Source: Bacilli bacterium (lineage in GTDB: Bacteria > Bacillota_I > Bacilli_A > RFN20 > DUOF01). From it: 64,000 nucleotides of DNA. Position numbers and translations under genes: made by a program. Location of the stretch: the NCBI GenBank assembly GCA_017517765.1, contig JAFWYE010000006.1:434001-498000 (forward strand), given 5' to 3'. Position 1 is the stretch's first letter, and every line of letters starts with the position of its first letter. A model generated the notes under the pieces. It saw only the letters and a list, made by a program, of their open reading frames with translations. It ran no database searches and was not told the origin of the DNA. Positions 1 through 8,252 of the stretch are shown here, piece by piece.

Positions 1-846
1 TTCCTTTACTGCATCAGAAAAAGCTTTATGCCTATTTTGGTTATCTTTAGGATCATTACCTTGAAACATCCAAGTACATGTGGATAATTCACAATAATCC
101 ACTCCATTTTTTGCATAATTTTCCGCTATTTTTAATACATAGTTCTTAATTAAATTAGGATTATTACTGTCAAAAAATGGTCCTCTAGCATAATATAGCT
201 CATCCATATCCATAAATGTAATTTGATCTTGAATATTAACTTCCATGCTATTAATTATTTTTTCTCTAACACCCTTAATCTTATCTAAAACATCTAGTGT
301 AGTTTGTTCACCCAAACCATGATTCTCAGGTAATATACCATTTTTCACTAACTTTTCTGTGTTGAAAACAACTGTTTTAGGCGCAGTTTTTAATGCAATA
401 TCATAGACATCTCTAGCTGGCAATTGACCTGTGTAGTGGGTGTGTAAATCTGTTTTAGGAGAAGGTACTTTTTCACTTGAGGAAAAAACCCTATCATATG
501 AATCTCCACTTCTACCAAGAGATAACATTTTGACCTCCAAAGTTGTAAGCGGAGCATTTGAAATAAAACTCCCCTTACTAATGGTCCCTAAACTTCTAAC
601 AACTGCATTTGAATTTCCATCTTTACCAACAATATTCAAACTTAAAACTCCATTTTCTTCTTTTATACTAAGCAAATCTTTTAAATTATTTTTAAGTGTT
701 ATTAATCTTTCATTATCAACATCATGATGAATAAGAGGCTCAATTTCATACTTACCATTAACAAGTGATATTTGCGCCTCAATAAGCGGGCCTTTTCCAT
801 CTTGGCCTATATAAATTGGATTTTTCAATTTTATAACCTTAGACAT
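1..846 (-). CDS. Adenosine deaminase-like metal-dependent hydrolase (3' end beyond window)
   Basis: The reading frame starts at ATG 846 and is still open at base 1, so only the first 282 residues are visible. Residues 1-130 form a soluble extension I do not recognise. At residues 133-138 comes DLHTHYTG, the HxH metal-binding signature that opens the catalytic barrel of adenosine/AMP deaminases (compare ELHxHLxG), and about 100 residues later a VDYCELS segment fits the family's beta-strand with a conserved Glu. By family knowledge the product would be a zinc-dependent deaminase of adenosine or a related base, acting in purine salvage in the cytoplasm. The long N-terminal extension is unusual for bacterial Add (about 330 aa), so the substrate is uncertain. 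Confidence 0.6.
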   Translation of the reverse strand, partial: MSKVIKLKNPIYIGQDGKGPLIEAQISLVNGKYEIEPLIHHDVDNERLITLKNNLKDLLSIKEENGVLSLNIVGKDGNSNAVVRSLGTISKGSFISNAPLTTLEVKMLSLGRSGDSYDRVFSSSEKVPSPKTDLHTHYTGQLPARDVYDIALKTAPKTVVFNTEKLVKNGILPENHGLGEQTTLDVLDKIKGVREKIINSMEVNIQDQITFMDMDELYYARGPFFDSNNPNLIKNYVLKIAENYAKNGVDYCELSTCTWMFQGNDPKDNQNRHKAFSDAVKE

Positions 847-922
847 AACTCCCACCCAATCCTTTAATTAATTATATCAAATCTAACATTACACTTCAAT
901 TTTCTTCTAAAATTATAAACAA

Positions 923-945
923 TAAAAAAGAGGTATTTCTACCTC
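923..945 (-). terminator. Intrinsic terminator of the first cold-shock gene
   Basis: On the minus strand a 6-bp GAGGTA/TACCTC stem closes a GAAA tetraloop and runs into six T residues, directly after the stop codon of the gene at 951-1154. Confidence 0.85.
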
Positions 946-950
946 AAAAA

Positions 951-1154
951 TTACTCTTCAACTACAACAATATTAACAGCTCTTAAACCTTTTTCAGTTT
1001 CAATAAGTTCAAACTCAACTACTTTGTTAGCTTCAACTGTTTTAAAACCTTCCATTTTTAGTTCGCTATAATGAAAGAATACATCTTTACCTTCTTCAGT
1101 TTTGATAAAACCATATCCTTTTTCTTTGTTAAAGTTTTTAACTTTACCTATCAT
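951..1154 (-). CDS. Cold-shock domain protein 1 (CspA family)
   Basis: 67 residues, the usual length of a single cold-shock domain that binds single-stranded RNA/DNA in the cytoplasm and melts mRNA structure. RNP1 is seen as KGYGFI (residues 12-17) and RNP2 as VFFHYSEL (25-32). The usual bacterial RNP2 reads VFVHFSAI, so the FFHYSEL variant is distinctive and is shared with the second copy at 5932. The gene stands alone with its own terminator; a possible promoter (TTGAGT 1206-1211, TATACT 1185-1190, a short 15-bp spacer) precedes it. The family is secure; whether it responds to cold or acts as a general RNA chaperone cannot be told. Confidence 0.93.
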   Translation of the reverse strand: MIGKVKNFNKEKGYGFIKTEEGKDVFFHYSELKMEGFKTVEANKVVEFELIETEKGLRAVNIVVVEE

Positions 1155-1240
1155 TCTTTTAAAACCTAAACCTTTCTAAAAAAAAGTATATCATAAAAGA
1201 TTAATACTCAATATATTTCAAACGTTTTTTAGTATTAAAT

Positions 1241-1272
1241 AAAACAAGTCTAGAATAAACTAGACTTGTTTT
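1241..1272 (-). terminator. Terminator of the giant surface-protein gene
   Basis: A 12-bp stem (AAAACAAGTCTA with its complement), 8-nt loop, lies immediately 3' of the stop codon at 1275 and is followed by an AT-rich tail. It separates this transcript from the cold-shock gene downstream. Confidence 0.75.
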
Positions 1273-1274
1273 TT

Positions 1275-4200
1275 CTAACTGTTATTAGGAATTGCATCAA
1301 TTACTAATATCAAATCAATAATTTCATTTTGTGTATGATCATTTTTCGAAATCAATACATCATGATATATATATGACTTAGTAAATACACAGTTTTTTGA
1401 ATTTCCAATACCTAAAATTTTATATCCTGCTGCTCCCAATATATTATTAAGTTGCTCTAATGTCAGCGAAATAGCACCAGAGAAATTCTCCCTTTGAATA
1501 GTAACCATTAATGTTCTCTCCTTCAGTACAATTTCCACATTATATATATCAGCCTTACTTGCGGAATCCGAAACAAGCTTATCAGGATCTATTGGAACTG
1601 ATGAATTTCCATAATCTCCAACATTTACATTCATTGCAATTCTATACGTTGAGCCGCCACGAGGACTATTTCCAGAGTTATAGAAATCAATTCCACTTGG
1701 CAGACTGAGTACATTACCCGCATTATCTCTAGTAACAAAATCAGTTAACACATACAAATAATAACTTTGACCAGAAATATACATTGGGACATCATCTCCA
1801 GATGAGCATGATGAATTTGAGCCTTTAGCATCAATTGGAGTGACAGAGTTAAACATTACCGCATTAGATGTTGACATATAATATGAATAACATGTTCCTA
1901 ATTTTGATGGAGTAGATAAATAAGTGTCAGTAAAATTAACTATCGTAGTTTTTTTCTCTTGATCAGTTTGAACGTTAATTACCGGTCTTACGTTATCCAA
2001 TATTATCTTATCAGTTTTTTGCACGCTGTTACATGCTCTATCCCAAATAGTATATGTAAGCGTATGTGCACCATTTGTGTTAGTGGCTAAAGTTCCACTA
2101 GATGCCTTTGAGGTGCCTTTGGCATTAATTGTTGTGCCACCATCTGAAACTTGATACCAATAAACGCCTGATGTTGCATCTCCAATTCCCGAAGTATTAA
2201 ACGTAACAGAACGTGATCCTGTATATCCTGCATATGGAGTCAAACTATCCGCATATCCTGTTGTTCCAATAATATCAAAGTCAGTAAATGTTGGCTTCAC
2301 AGTATCTAGGACAATTCCAAATGTTGCTGAACCACTATTTCCAGCCTTATCAATCATGTTAACTACCACTAAGTGATTTCCATTTGTAGTATTAGCTAAC
2401 GTTCCACTTGTTGGAGCTGTTGAATTCCACGCATTAATGGTTGTTCCATTATCCGTCACTCTATACAAATATGGGTTAGCATCTATAGCAGACGCTCCAG
2501 AATAAGTAACATAAGTTTGATTTGTATATCCAGATAATGCACATGAGTTTCCAATAACTTTAAATGTGCTGTTAAATGATGGATTAATATCGTCATATAC
2601 TATTGTATATCCTTTATATGCAGTATTTCCTGCTTTATCATAAACATATGCATTTAATACATGATTTCCGTTTGTTTTGTCGTATAACAAATCACTAACG
2701 CCATTAGGGCTTGCTGTAGTCAAGCTGTATATTGTATTACTTCCGTCTAATATTTTATATTTCCATATATTTGTGTCAGACGCTGATAATGAATGCTTAA
2801 TATTTTGGCTATTTGTATAACCAGACAATGGTGTAGAAACATCATTTGATGAATCATTATCTACTGCACTGTATGAACTAATTATTGGATTAGTTGCATC
2901 GTAAATAATATTATATGATTTATAAACGCCATTTCCCGCTTTGTCGTAAACATACACTTTTAGTGTATGCGTTCCCTCAGTGGTATTTATTAGTGAATCA
3001 CCAACACCATTAGGACTTGTTGTAGTCAAACCATATATTGTATTACTTCCGTCTAATATTTTATATTTCCATATATTCGTATCAGATGCTGATAAAGTAT
3101 GCTTTATAGCTTGGCTATTTGTATATCCTGCTGCTGGAGTTATGCCATTATTTGATGAATCATTATCTGTAGCACTATATGAACTAATTGTTGGATCAGT
3201 CGCATCATAAACTATATTATATGCTTTGTTAGAACTATTACCAGCTCTATCAGTAACATATACAGTTAACGTGTGTGTGCCTGCAGTAGTGTTGGCTAAT
3301 GTATCCGCAACACCATTTGGATTAGATGTTGTAACAGAATATATTGTAGTAGAGCCATCTAATATCTTGAAACTGTATATGTTTGAATCAGATGCTGATA
3401 ATGAATGTTTAATAGCTTGGCTATTTGTATATCCTGCTGCTGGAGTTATATCATTGTTTGATGTATCATTATCTGCCGCACTAAACGAACTAATTGTTGG
3501 ATTTATGTCATCATATATTATTTCAAAATAATAATATGCATAGTTACCAGCATAATCATATACATAATACTCTATATAATGATATCCATTATATGTGGAA
3601 TTTAAATCAATTTCATATGGAATATAATAATCGTCTGAATATATACAACCACCTTCATCACTATATATTTCATAGAATGCCACACCTGTATCATCATCAT
3701 ATGATGATTCATATACATAAACGTCTGTTTGGTTGGTATATCCATATTGTGCACTACCATCTTCATCATATATTTCAAAATAATCTATATAAGGGTCATA
3801 TAAATCAAAAGTCAAGTCATAAAGATATTGATAGGATGCTTGTCCATAAATATTTTTCAAGCCCACTGTAGCGTACGTTTCAGGTGGAGAGCCATACATA
3901 TCCGTTAAATCCGATAGTGCGCTATAAAAACTACTATATTCACTATAGCTGAACCAATAATAACTACCAGATCCTATATATCCACTAGTAAATGGGTGAT
4001 ATAGACTGGCGTAATAATAATAGTCATAGTCATATGCTTCTATATAAAAATACGTACCCGCTGCAGTGCTTAAATATGAAGAATTTGCAGTTATTGAATA
4101 AACAGGAGCAAATCCTCCAGATGTAGTATATTGAGCGCCAATATAGTTATGGAGAAAAGCTCCATTTGCTTGAATACTAAATGAAGACAATGTTAGTACT

Positions 4201-5732
4201 CTTGAATTATCGATTCTGTAGAAAGAATAGACTGCGTATGAATAATTACCAGCATAATCGTATATGTAAACATATACGTATCTTATAGTTGTAAAGTTAA
4301 CAGGTATATTTGTTATATCACATTTATAACTTGGCGAAAATCTGGACGTCGACATCCCCGTGACGGAAGAAGAAGTTGTAGTACATGAGTTTCCAGTATA
4401 TGAGTCATAAACACTTAGTGTATATATACCATAATTGTCACTATATCTTGGATAGACGTATAGCGTATTAGTAGAAACATATCTGCCCCCGTTATCCCCT
4501 ATAGTTCCCGATGAAATATAAGAAGAGCTATCTATGACAGGAGAGCTTTTATCAATTATTATTGTATAAGTTTTTGTAGTAGTATTAGCTAAATTATCAT
4601 ATGCAGTTAATGTGATAGTATATGTTCCTGCGGCTGATACATTCATTGTTGCAGAAGTATTACTAAAACTAGAAGAAGCAGATGTATAGAATGTACCACT
4701 ACTATCAGCAAGTCCTACAGAATTATATCCACAGCCACCACTATTATCAGATATTGAGGCTGTAAATCTAATCGATGAAGAATTAGCATATCCTTTACCA
4801 TCATAAGTGGTTCCACTACTACCCTTAACAGAGAAGGAAGAAACAGTAGGTGATGTATGGTCCTTTTTTACTGTATATGTAAGACAAACCATAACCTGAG
4901 CAACATTAACCATACACATCTTATTTGTTGAATATCCTGTATAAACAGGAACATTCATATAATATGTTCCACCAACTTGAGAATATGGTGCAGTTAATGC
5001 AACTAACTCTAAAAGAGTAGAAGATCCATCATATAAAATATATCCAGCAAATGGAGCTTGAGACGCAATTGCAAATGTAACATATGGAGATGAATTTATT
5101 TTTGTACTATAGTAAAGTGTACTACCACTTATATAGGTTCCCATCGATGCCCCATATGCAACAGCAACAGACGGCAACGTGGATTCAATGTAAATTACTA
5201 AAACAAAGTCCGTATTTTTAGTTGCTCCAGAGTCTTTAAAAATATTACATGTACTTACAGAGTAAAATGTAACAACATATATAGAACCTGTTTGAGAAGT
5301 ATTATAATACTTAGATCCCGTACAGTGATCAGTTTCTGAATATGATGTAGTTGGAGTACCATATACTTCACTAACGCCTACAGCAAAGACCTTTTGAGAA
5401 GATGATGTCCATCCTGCAGAACTTAATGCAGAAACAAACTCACTATCCATTTCTCCAATAGTGGTAGAAGTAATACTTATATCTCCTACTGGATTATAAA
5501 CCGTAAATTTTTGTGAGTTCCATTGGCTATTTTCACACTCACCATTATCATTAATGTAAAAGTAGGCATAGCCTCCACTTGTATTTTTACAATAATCTAT
5601 AGCAGCCTTAGCAGTATCTTGACTACTAATAGCGCCTACAAATAAAAATGAAAAAAACAATGCTATGATCGACAATATACGAAATAAAGGTGATTTGAAT
5701 ACCTTATTTGAATTAATTCTATTCGATTTCAT
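1275..5732 (-). CDS. Giant secreted repeat protein with Ig-like domains
   Basis: 1485 residues. The N terminus has lysine/arginine followed by a hydrophobic stretch (residues 17-36) and a likely cleavage site after about A44, a typical Sec signal peptide. The rest is Ser/Thr/Tyr/Asn-rich: Ig-like units ending in YDxAGN-type motifs, a very tyrosine-rich part (about 540-740), then at least three near-identical ~102-residue units (about 739-1052) with IKHSLSASD and AGNxxxKxYNIVYD motifs, then more diverged copies. The AGN/DRAGN ends resemble bacterial Ig-like adhesin modules. No LPXTG motif, lipobox or C-terminal membrane helix is seen, so how it is held at the surface is unknown. Start supported by GGAGGTG 8 nt upstream. 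Role as adhesin or surface layer is inference. Confidence 0.75.
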   Translation of the reverse strand: MKSNRINSNKVFKSPLFRILSIIALFFSFLFVGAISSQDTAKAAIDYCKNTSGGYAYFYINDNGECENSQWNSQKFTVYNPVGDISITSTTIGEMDSEFVSALSSAGWTSSSQKVFAVGVSEVYGTPTTSYSETDHCTGSKYYNTSQTGSIYVVTFYSVSTCNIFKDSGATKNTDFVLVIYIESTLPSVAVAYGASMGTYISGSTLYYSTKINSSPYVTFAIASQAPFAGYILYDGSSTLLELVALTAPYSQVGGTYYMNVPVYTGYSTNKMCMVNVAQVMVCLTYTVKKDHTSPTVSSFSVKGSSGTTYDGKGYANSSSIRFTASISDNSGGCGYNSVGLADSSGTFYTSASSSFSNTSATMNVSAAGTYTITLTAYDNLANTTTKTYTIIIDKSSPVIDSSSYISSGTIGDNGGRYVSTNTLYVYPRYSDNYGIYTLSVYDSYTGNSCTTTSSSVTGMSTSRFSPSYKCDITNIPVNFTTIRYVYVYIYDYAGNYSYAVYSFYRIDNSRVLTLSSFSIQANGAFLHNYIGAQYTTSGGFAPVYSITANSSYLSTAAGTYFYIEAYDYDYYYYASLYHPFTSGYIGSGSYYWFSYSEYSSFYSALSDLTDMYGSPPETYATVGLKNIYGQASYQYLYDLTFDLYDPYIDYFEIYDEDGSAQYGYTNQTDVYVYESSYDDDTGVAFYEIYSDEGGCIYSDDYYIPYEIDLNSTYNGYHYIEYYVYDYAGNYAYYYFEIIYDDINPTISSFSAADNDTSNNDITPAAGYTNSQAIKHSLSASDSNIYSFKILDGSTTIYSVTTSNPNGVADTLANTTAGTHTLTVYVTDRAGNSSNKAYNIVYDATDPTISSYSATDNDSSNNGITPAAGYTNSQAIKHTLSASDTNIWKYKILDGSNTIYGLTTTSPNGVGDSLINTTEGTHTLKVYVYDKAGNGVYKSYNIIYDATNPIISSYSAVDNDSSNDVSTPLSGYTNSQNIKHSLSASDTNIWKYKILDGSNTIYSLTTASPNGVSDLLYDKTNGNHVLNAYVYDKAGNTAYKGYTIVYDDINPSFNSTFKVIGNSCALSGYTNQTYVTYSGASAIDANPYLYRVTDNGTTINAWNSTAPTSGTLANTTNGNHLVVVNMIDKAGNSGSATFGIVLDTVKPTFTDFDIIGTTGYADSLTPYAGYTGSRSVTFNTSGIGDATSGVYWYQVSDGGTTINAKGTSKASSGTLATNTNGAHTLTYTIWDRACNSVQKTDKIILDNVRPVINVQTDQEKKTTIVNFTDTYLSTPSKLGTCYSYYMSTSNAVMFNSVTPIDAKGSNSSCSSGDDVPMYISGQSYYLYVLTDFVTRDNAGNVLSLPSGIDFYNSGNSPRGGSTYRIAMNVNVGDYGNSSVPIDPDKLVSDSASKADIYNVEIVLKERTLMVTIQRENFSGAISLTLEQLNNILGAAGYKILGIGNSKNCVFTKSYIYHDVLISKNDHTQNEIIDLILVIDAIPNNS
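2575..3515 (-). repeat. Tandem ~306-bp repeats coding Ig-like units
   Basis: Three consecutive units start at about 3487, 3181 and 2875 with spacing of about 306 bases (102 codons); each begins with an SSxSAxDNDSSN-type segment and ends with AGNxxYKxYNIxYD. A less similar unit continues toward 2270. The close DNA similarity suggests recent duplication and scope for copy-number change. Confidence 0.75.
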
Positions 5733-5764
5733 AACAAAAACACCTCCATTCCCTAATACACTAA

Positions 5765-5793
5765 ATTATAACTAGTTTTTTTATTTTTTTTAA
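5765..5793 (-). promoter_or_regulatory. Likely promoter of the giant surface protein
   Basis: Minus strand: a perfect TATAAT (5770-5765) with a weak TTAAAA (5793-5788) 17 bp upstream, about 30 nt before the start codon. The poor -35 box suggests either A-tract help or an activator. Confidence 0.5.
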
Positions 5794-5867
5794 CCCTCTT
5801 TGCAAGAATTGTGAGTAAATTGTTATTTTCAATAAAACTATATTCTTACAAAAAAAACACAAATTTA

Positions 5868-5896
5868 TTTATACAAAAATTAATAATAGCTATAAT
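5868..5896 (+). promoter_or_regulatory. Likely promoter of cold-shock gene 2
   Basis: TATAAT at 5891-5896 with TTTATA 17 bp upstream (5868-5873). The predicted leader is only about 30 nt, too short for a classical cspA-type thermosensing leader. Confidence 0.55.
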
Positions 5897-5931
5897 GAAG
5901 ATGTGGAAACACAAGAAAGGGACTGAGGTAG

Positions 5932-6132
5932 ATGAAAGGAACAGTTAAAAGTTTCAACAAGCGTAAGGGGTATGGTTTCATTACTAATGAAGAAGGGAAA
6001 ACAGCTTTCTTCCATTATAGTGAACTAAAAATGGATGGATTTAAAACAATTCTTCCAGAAAAAACAGTATCATTTGATTTAATTGATACAGACAAAGGTC
6101 TAAGAGCAGTTAACATTTCAATTGATGAGTAA
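5932..6132 (+). CDS. Cold-shock domain protein 2 (CspA family)
   Basis: 66 residues with RNP1 KGYGFI and RNP2-like AFFHYSEL. By hand alignment about two thirds of positions match the protein at 951-1154, including the uncommon HYSELKM segment, so the two look like a lineage-specific duplication. It is a single-gene transcript: TATAAT at 5891, and a terminator right after the stop codon. Expected role is single-stranded RNA binding in the cytoplasm. It is divergent from the giant surface-protein gene. Confidence 0.93.
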   Translation: MKGTVKSFNKRKGYGFITNEEGKTAFFHYSELKMDGFKTILPEKTVSFDLIDTDKGLRAVNISIDE

Positions 6133-6134
6133 AA

Positions 6135-8249
6135 CTAATCCAGGGAAACCTGGATTTTTCTTTTGCTAATAATACAAAAAATTACAGTCAGCAATAAATA
6201 AATAAAAGCTAAAATACTATTCACAAATAGCAAAGGAACAAATAAGCATAGATACATATAATAAAAGATATAAAATAATCTGTTACCGCCTTTAACTAAA
6301 TTTACTTTTAATAGTAAAAACATTTTCTTGTACTTTATATTCCTTTTATACTCGATTAAAAACAGTAAAATTATACTAGCGATATATATAAGATAAAAAA
6401 TCCAGTTAGCAATGCCCATAAAAACTTTTATAATTTCTTTCGTTTCGTTAATTAAATCACTGTAAAGTAAGTTTTTATAGCTAAAATCCCCTTCTACACC
6501 ATAGGCGTATTTAATTCGATTAACATTTCCTGTTAATTTATACAAAAATTCATAAGAATATGCCGCCTCTTTATATATTACTATATTATTATTTTCCTCA
6601 ATTCCAATAACTGTTAATTCATCTATATATACCCTATCATCGATATAATAGATTAATTTAATATTATCTCCTTTTTTGTGCCCGCTTATTTTAGAAAGAT
6701 ATGATGATATAATTACTTGTTTATCCCCTATATCAGAAAATGCTTCAAATTTTACTTTTCCTTTTACATTTAAATCATCTATATAATATAGAGAATTAAT
6801 AACAGAGAAAGAGAAAGCAGTACAACTGACGCCATAATCACTACATCCAACAAAATTATTATCATTTAATTCTTGATACCCAAAATATTTATATTCCGAC
6901 TTTTCTACTACATAATAACTATAATGATCATCAAAATAATACTCAGTAAAATCATATTTGAGCAATGAATCTATATTAATTATTTTTCTTTTATAATCTT
7001 CCTTTTTATTATTTTCAATAACAAAATAATATCTACTTTTGTATTCTTTATACTCTTTTGAAATTTTTTCTTTAACACCACTTGGATTGCTAAAATATAC
7101 TCCATCATCACCTTCAATGATATCTTTTATCTTATAATGATATTCTTCTTCACCGACATATTTAAGTTGCTTACCCTCAATTGCTTCTCTTATATTTTCC
7201 TTACTACAAATTTCCATTTTATTATTAAAACAAAACTTTTGACTATTAATGCTTACAACCACTTCATCTTCTTTTAAGTTATCCATTTCATACATATTAG
7301 AAAATAAGAATCCATTTCCATAATAGTAAGAATCAAAAAATACTTTATGATTATACATATCACTACTAAAAATACTAGATCCATATCGATAAATCTCACT
7401 AGCCAGTGGGATAACTACATCTTTATAGAAAACATCATCATTTATAATAAAATCATTTTCTTTATAAAATAAATTTCCCTCACTATATGAATTATCAAAA
7501 GCATCTTCAACCTCTTTTAACTCACTTTTAAAAGAATCTATAAATACAGTGAGCGAAAACAAACTAATAATAAACATAAGTAAATAAATAAAATTCTTTT
7601 TTATTAATATAAATCCCCACTTACTTAAGTTTACTTTTTCTTCACTATTATCCTGGATATACTTATTATTTATCTCAAAAGAACTTTGACTATCTATTTT
7701 TCCATTATTAATTTCTAACAAGGTATAATTATCAAACATTTCTTTTTCATGACTAACCACAATAATTAATTTGTTTTTACTTTCTTTTTTTAATATAGAA
7801 GCTATTTTTCGCTTGTTTTCATAATCCAAATTAGATGTTGGCTCATCCAATAAAATTATCTTAGAGCACGAACACAAACTTATATAAAAGCATACTCTTT
7901 GCTTTTCTCCCCCAGATAAAGTATCAATTCGTTTCCTATGAAGCTCATTTATACCATAATTATCTTTTTTCAATTTAAACCCTTTAGTTATATCTTTTAT
8001 AAATTCTATGTTCTCTTTAACTGTAAAATTACTTATTAAAAATTCACTTTTAAAATAAAATATTTTTTTTCTTGATAGAACCTGGCCATTATAATCATTA
8101 TCCAATCCTGAGATAATGTTAAGCAAAGTGGTTTTTCCCACACCACTTTTCCCTACCACTAAATATAATCCAGAAGAAGAAAATGTATAGTTTATATTTT
8201 CTAAAATGCTTTTGTTGCCATAAACCTTTTTTATATTATTGAGTATCAT
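6135..8249 (-). CDS. ABC transporter with fused ATPase and FtsX/MacB-type permease (1)
   Basis: 704 residues. The ATPase is at residues 1-200: Walker A GKSGVGKTT (33-41), signature LSGGE (111-115), Walker B ILLDEP (132-137), H-loop His167. A first membrane helix follows at about 213-235, then a ~370-residue probably external domain rich in Tyr, Asp and Lys, and a hydrophobic C-terminal part with about three helices (610-690). ATPase, TM1, large outer domain and three TMs is the plan of MacB/FtsX-type proteins that pull substrates from the outer membrane leaflet rather than import. It starts 3 nt after the next gene's stop with GGTGG as ribosome site, so the two are co-translated and probably form a heterodimer. 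Substrate unknown; a surface peptide or bacteriocin is possible. Confidence 0.85.
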   Translation of the reverse strand: MILNNIKKVYGNKSILENINYTFSSSGLYLVVGKSGVGKTTLLNIISGLDNDYNGQVLSRKKIFYFKSEFLISNFTVKENIEFIKDITKGFKLKKDNYGINELHRKRIDTLSGGEKQRVCFYISLCSCSKIILLDEPTSNLDYENKRKIASILKKESKNKLIIVVSHEKEMFDNYTLLEINNGKIDSQSSFEINNKYIQDNSEEKVNLSKWGFILIKKNFIYLLMFIISLFSLTVFIDSFKSELKEVEDAFDNSYSEGNLFYKENDFIINDDVFYKDVVIPLASEIYRYGSSIFSSDMYNHKVFFDSYYYGNGFLFSNMYEMDNLKEDEVVVSINSQKFCFNNKMEICSKENIREAIEGKQLKYVGEEEYHYKIKDIIEGDDGVYFSNPSGVKEKISKEYKEYKSRYYFVIENNKKEDYKRKIINIDSLLKYDFTEYYFDDHYSYYVVEKSEYKYFGYQELNDNNFVGCSDYGVSCTAFSFSVINSLYYIDDLNVKGKVKFEAFSDIGDKQVIISSYLSKISGHKKGDNIKLIYYIDDRVYIDELTVIGIEENNNIVIYKEAAYSYEFLYKLTGNVNRIKYAYGVEGDFSYKNLLYSDLINETKEIIKVFMGIANWIFYLIYIASIILLFLIEYKRNIKYKKMFLLLKVNLVKGGNRLFYIFYYMYLCLFVPLLFVNSILAFIYLLLTVIFCIISKRKIQVSLD
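6137..6160 (+). terminator. Terminator of cold-shock gene 2
   Basis: AATCCAGG stem with a GAAA tetraloop followed by TTTCTTTT. The stem lies inside the last codons of the convergent ABC gene whose stop codon is at 6135, so one sequence serves as coding DNA on one strand and terminator on the other. Confidence 0.85.
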
Positions 8250-8252
8250 TTT

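Noticed and set aside
2575-3515. Regular repeats considered as a CRISPR array
   Set aside because: Units are ~306 bp, in frame and coding; no short direct repeats with unique spacers are present anywhere in the window.
2980-3531. Two related plus-strand frames that look like a repeated protein
   Set aside because: They repeat only because the opposite-strand gene has tandem repeats.
3494-3871. His/Asn/Tyr-rich 125-residue plus-strand frame inside the giant surface gene
   Set aside because: Antisense shadow of the Tyr-rich coding repeats; no ribosome site or homology signal.
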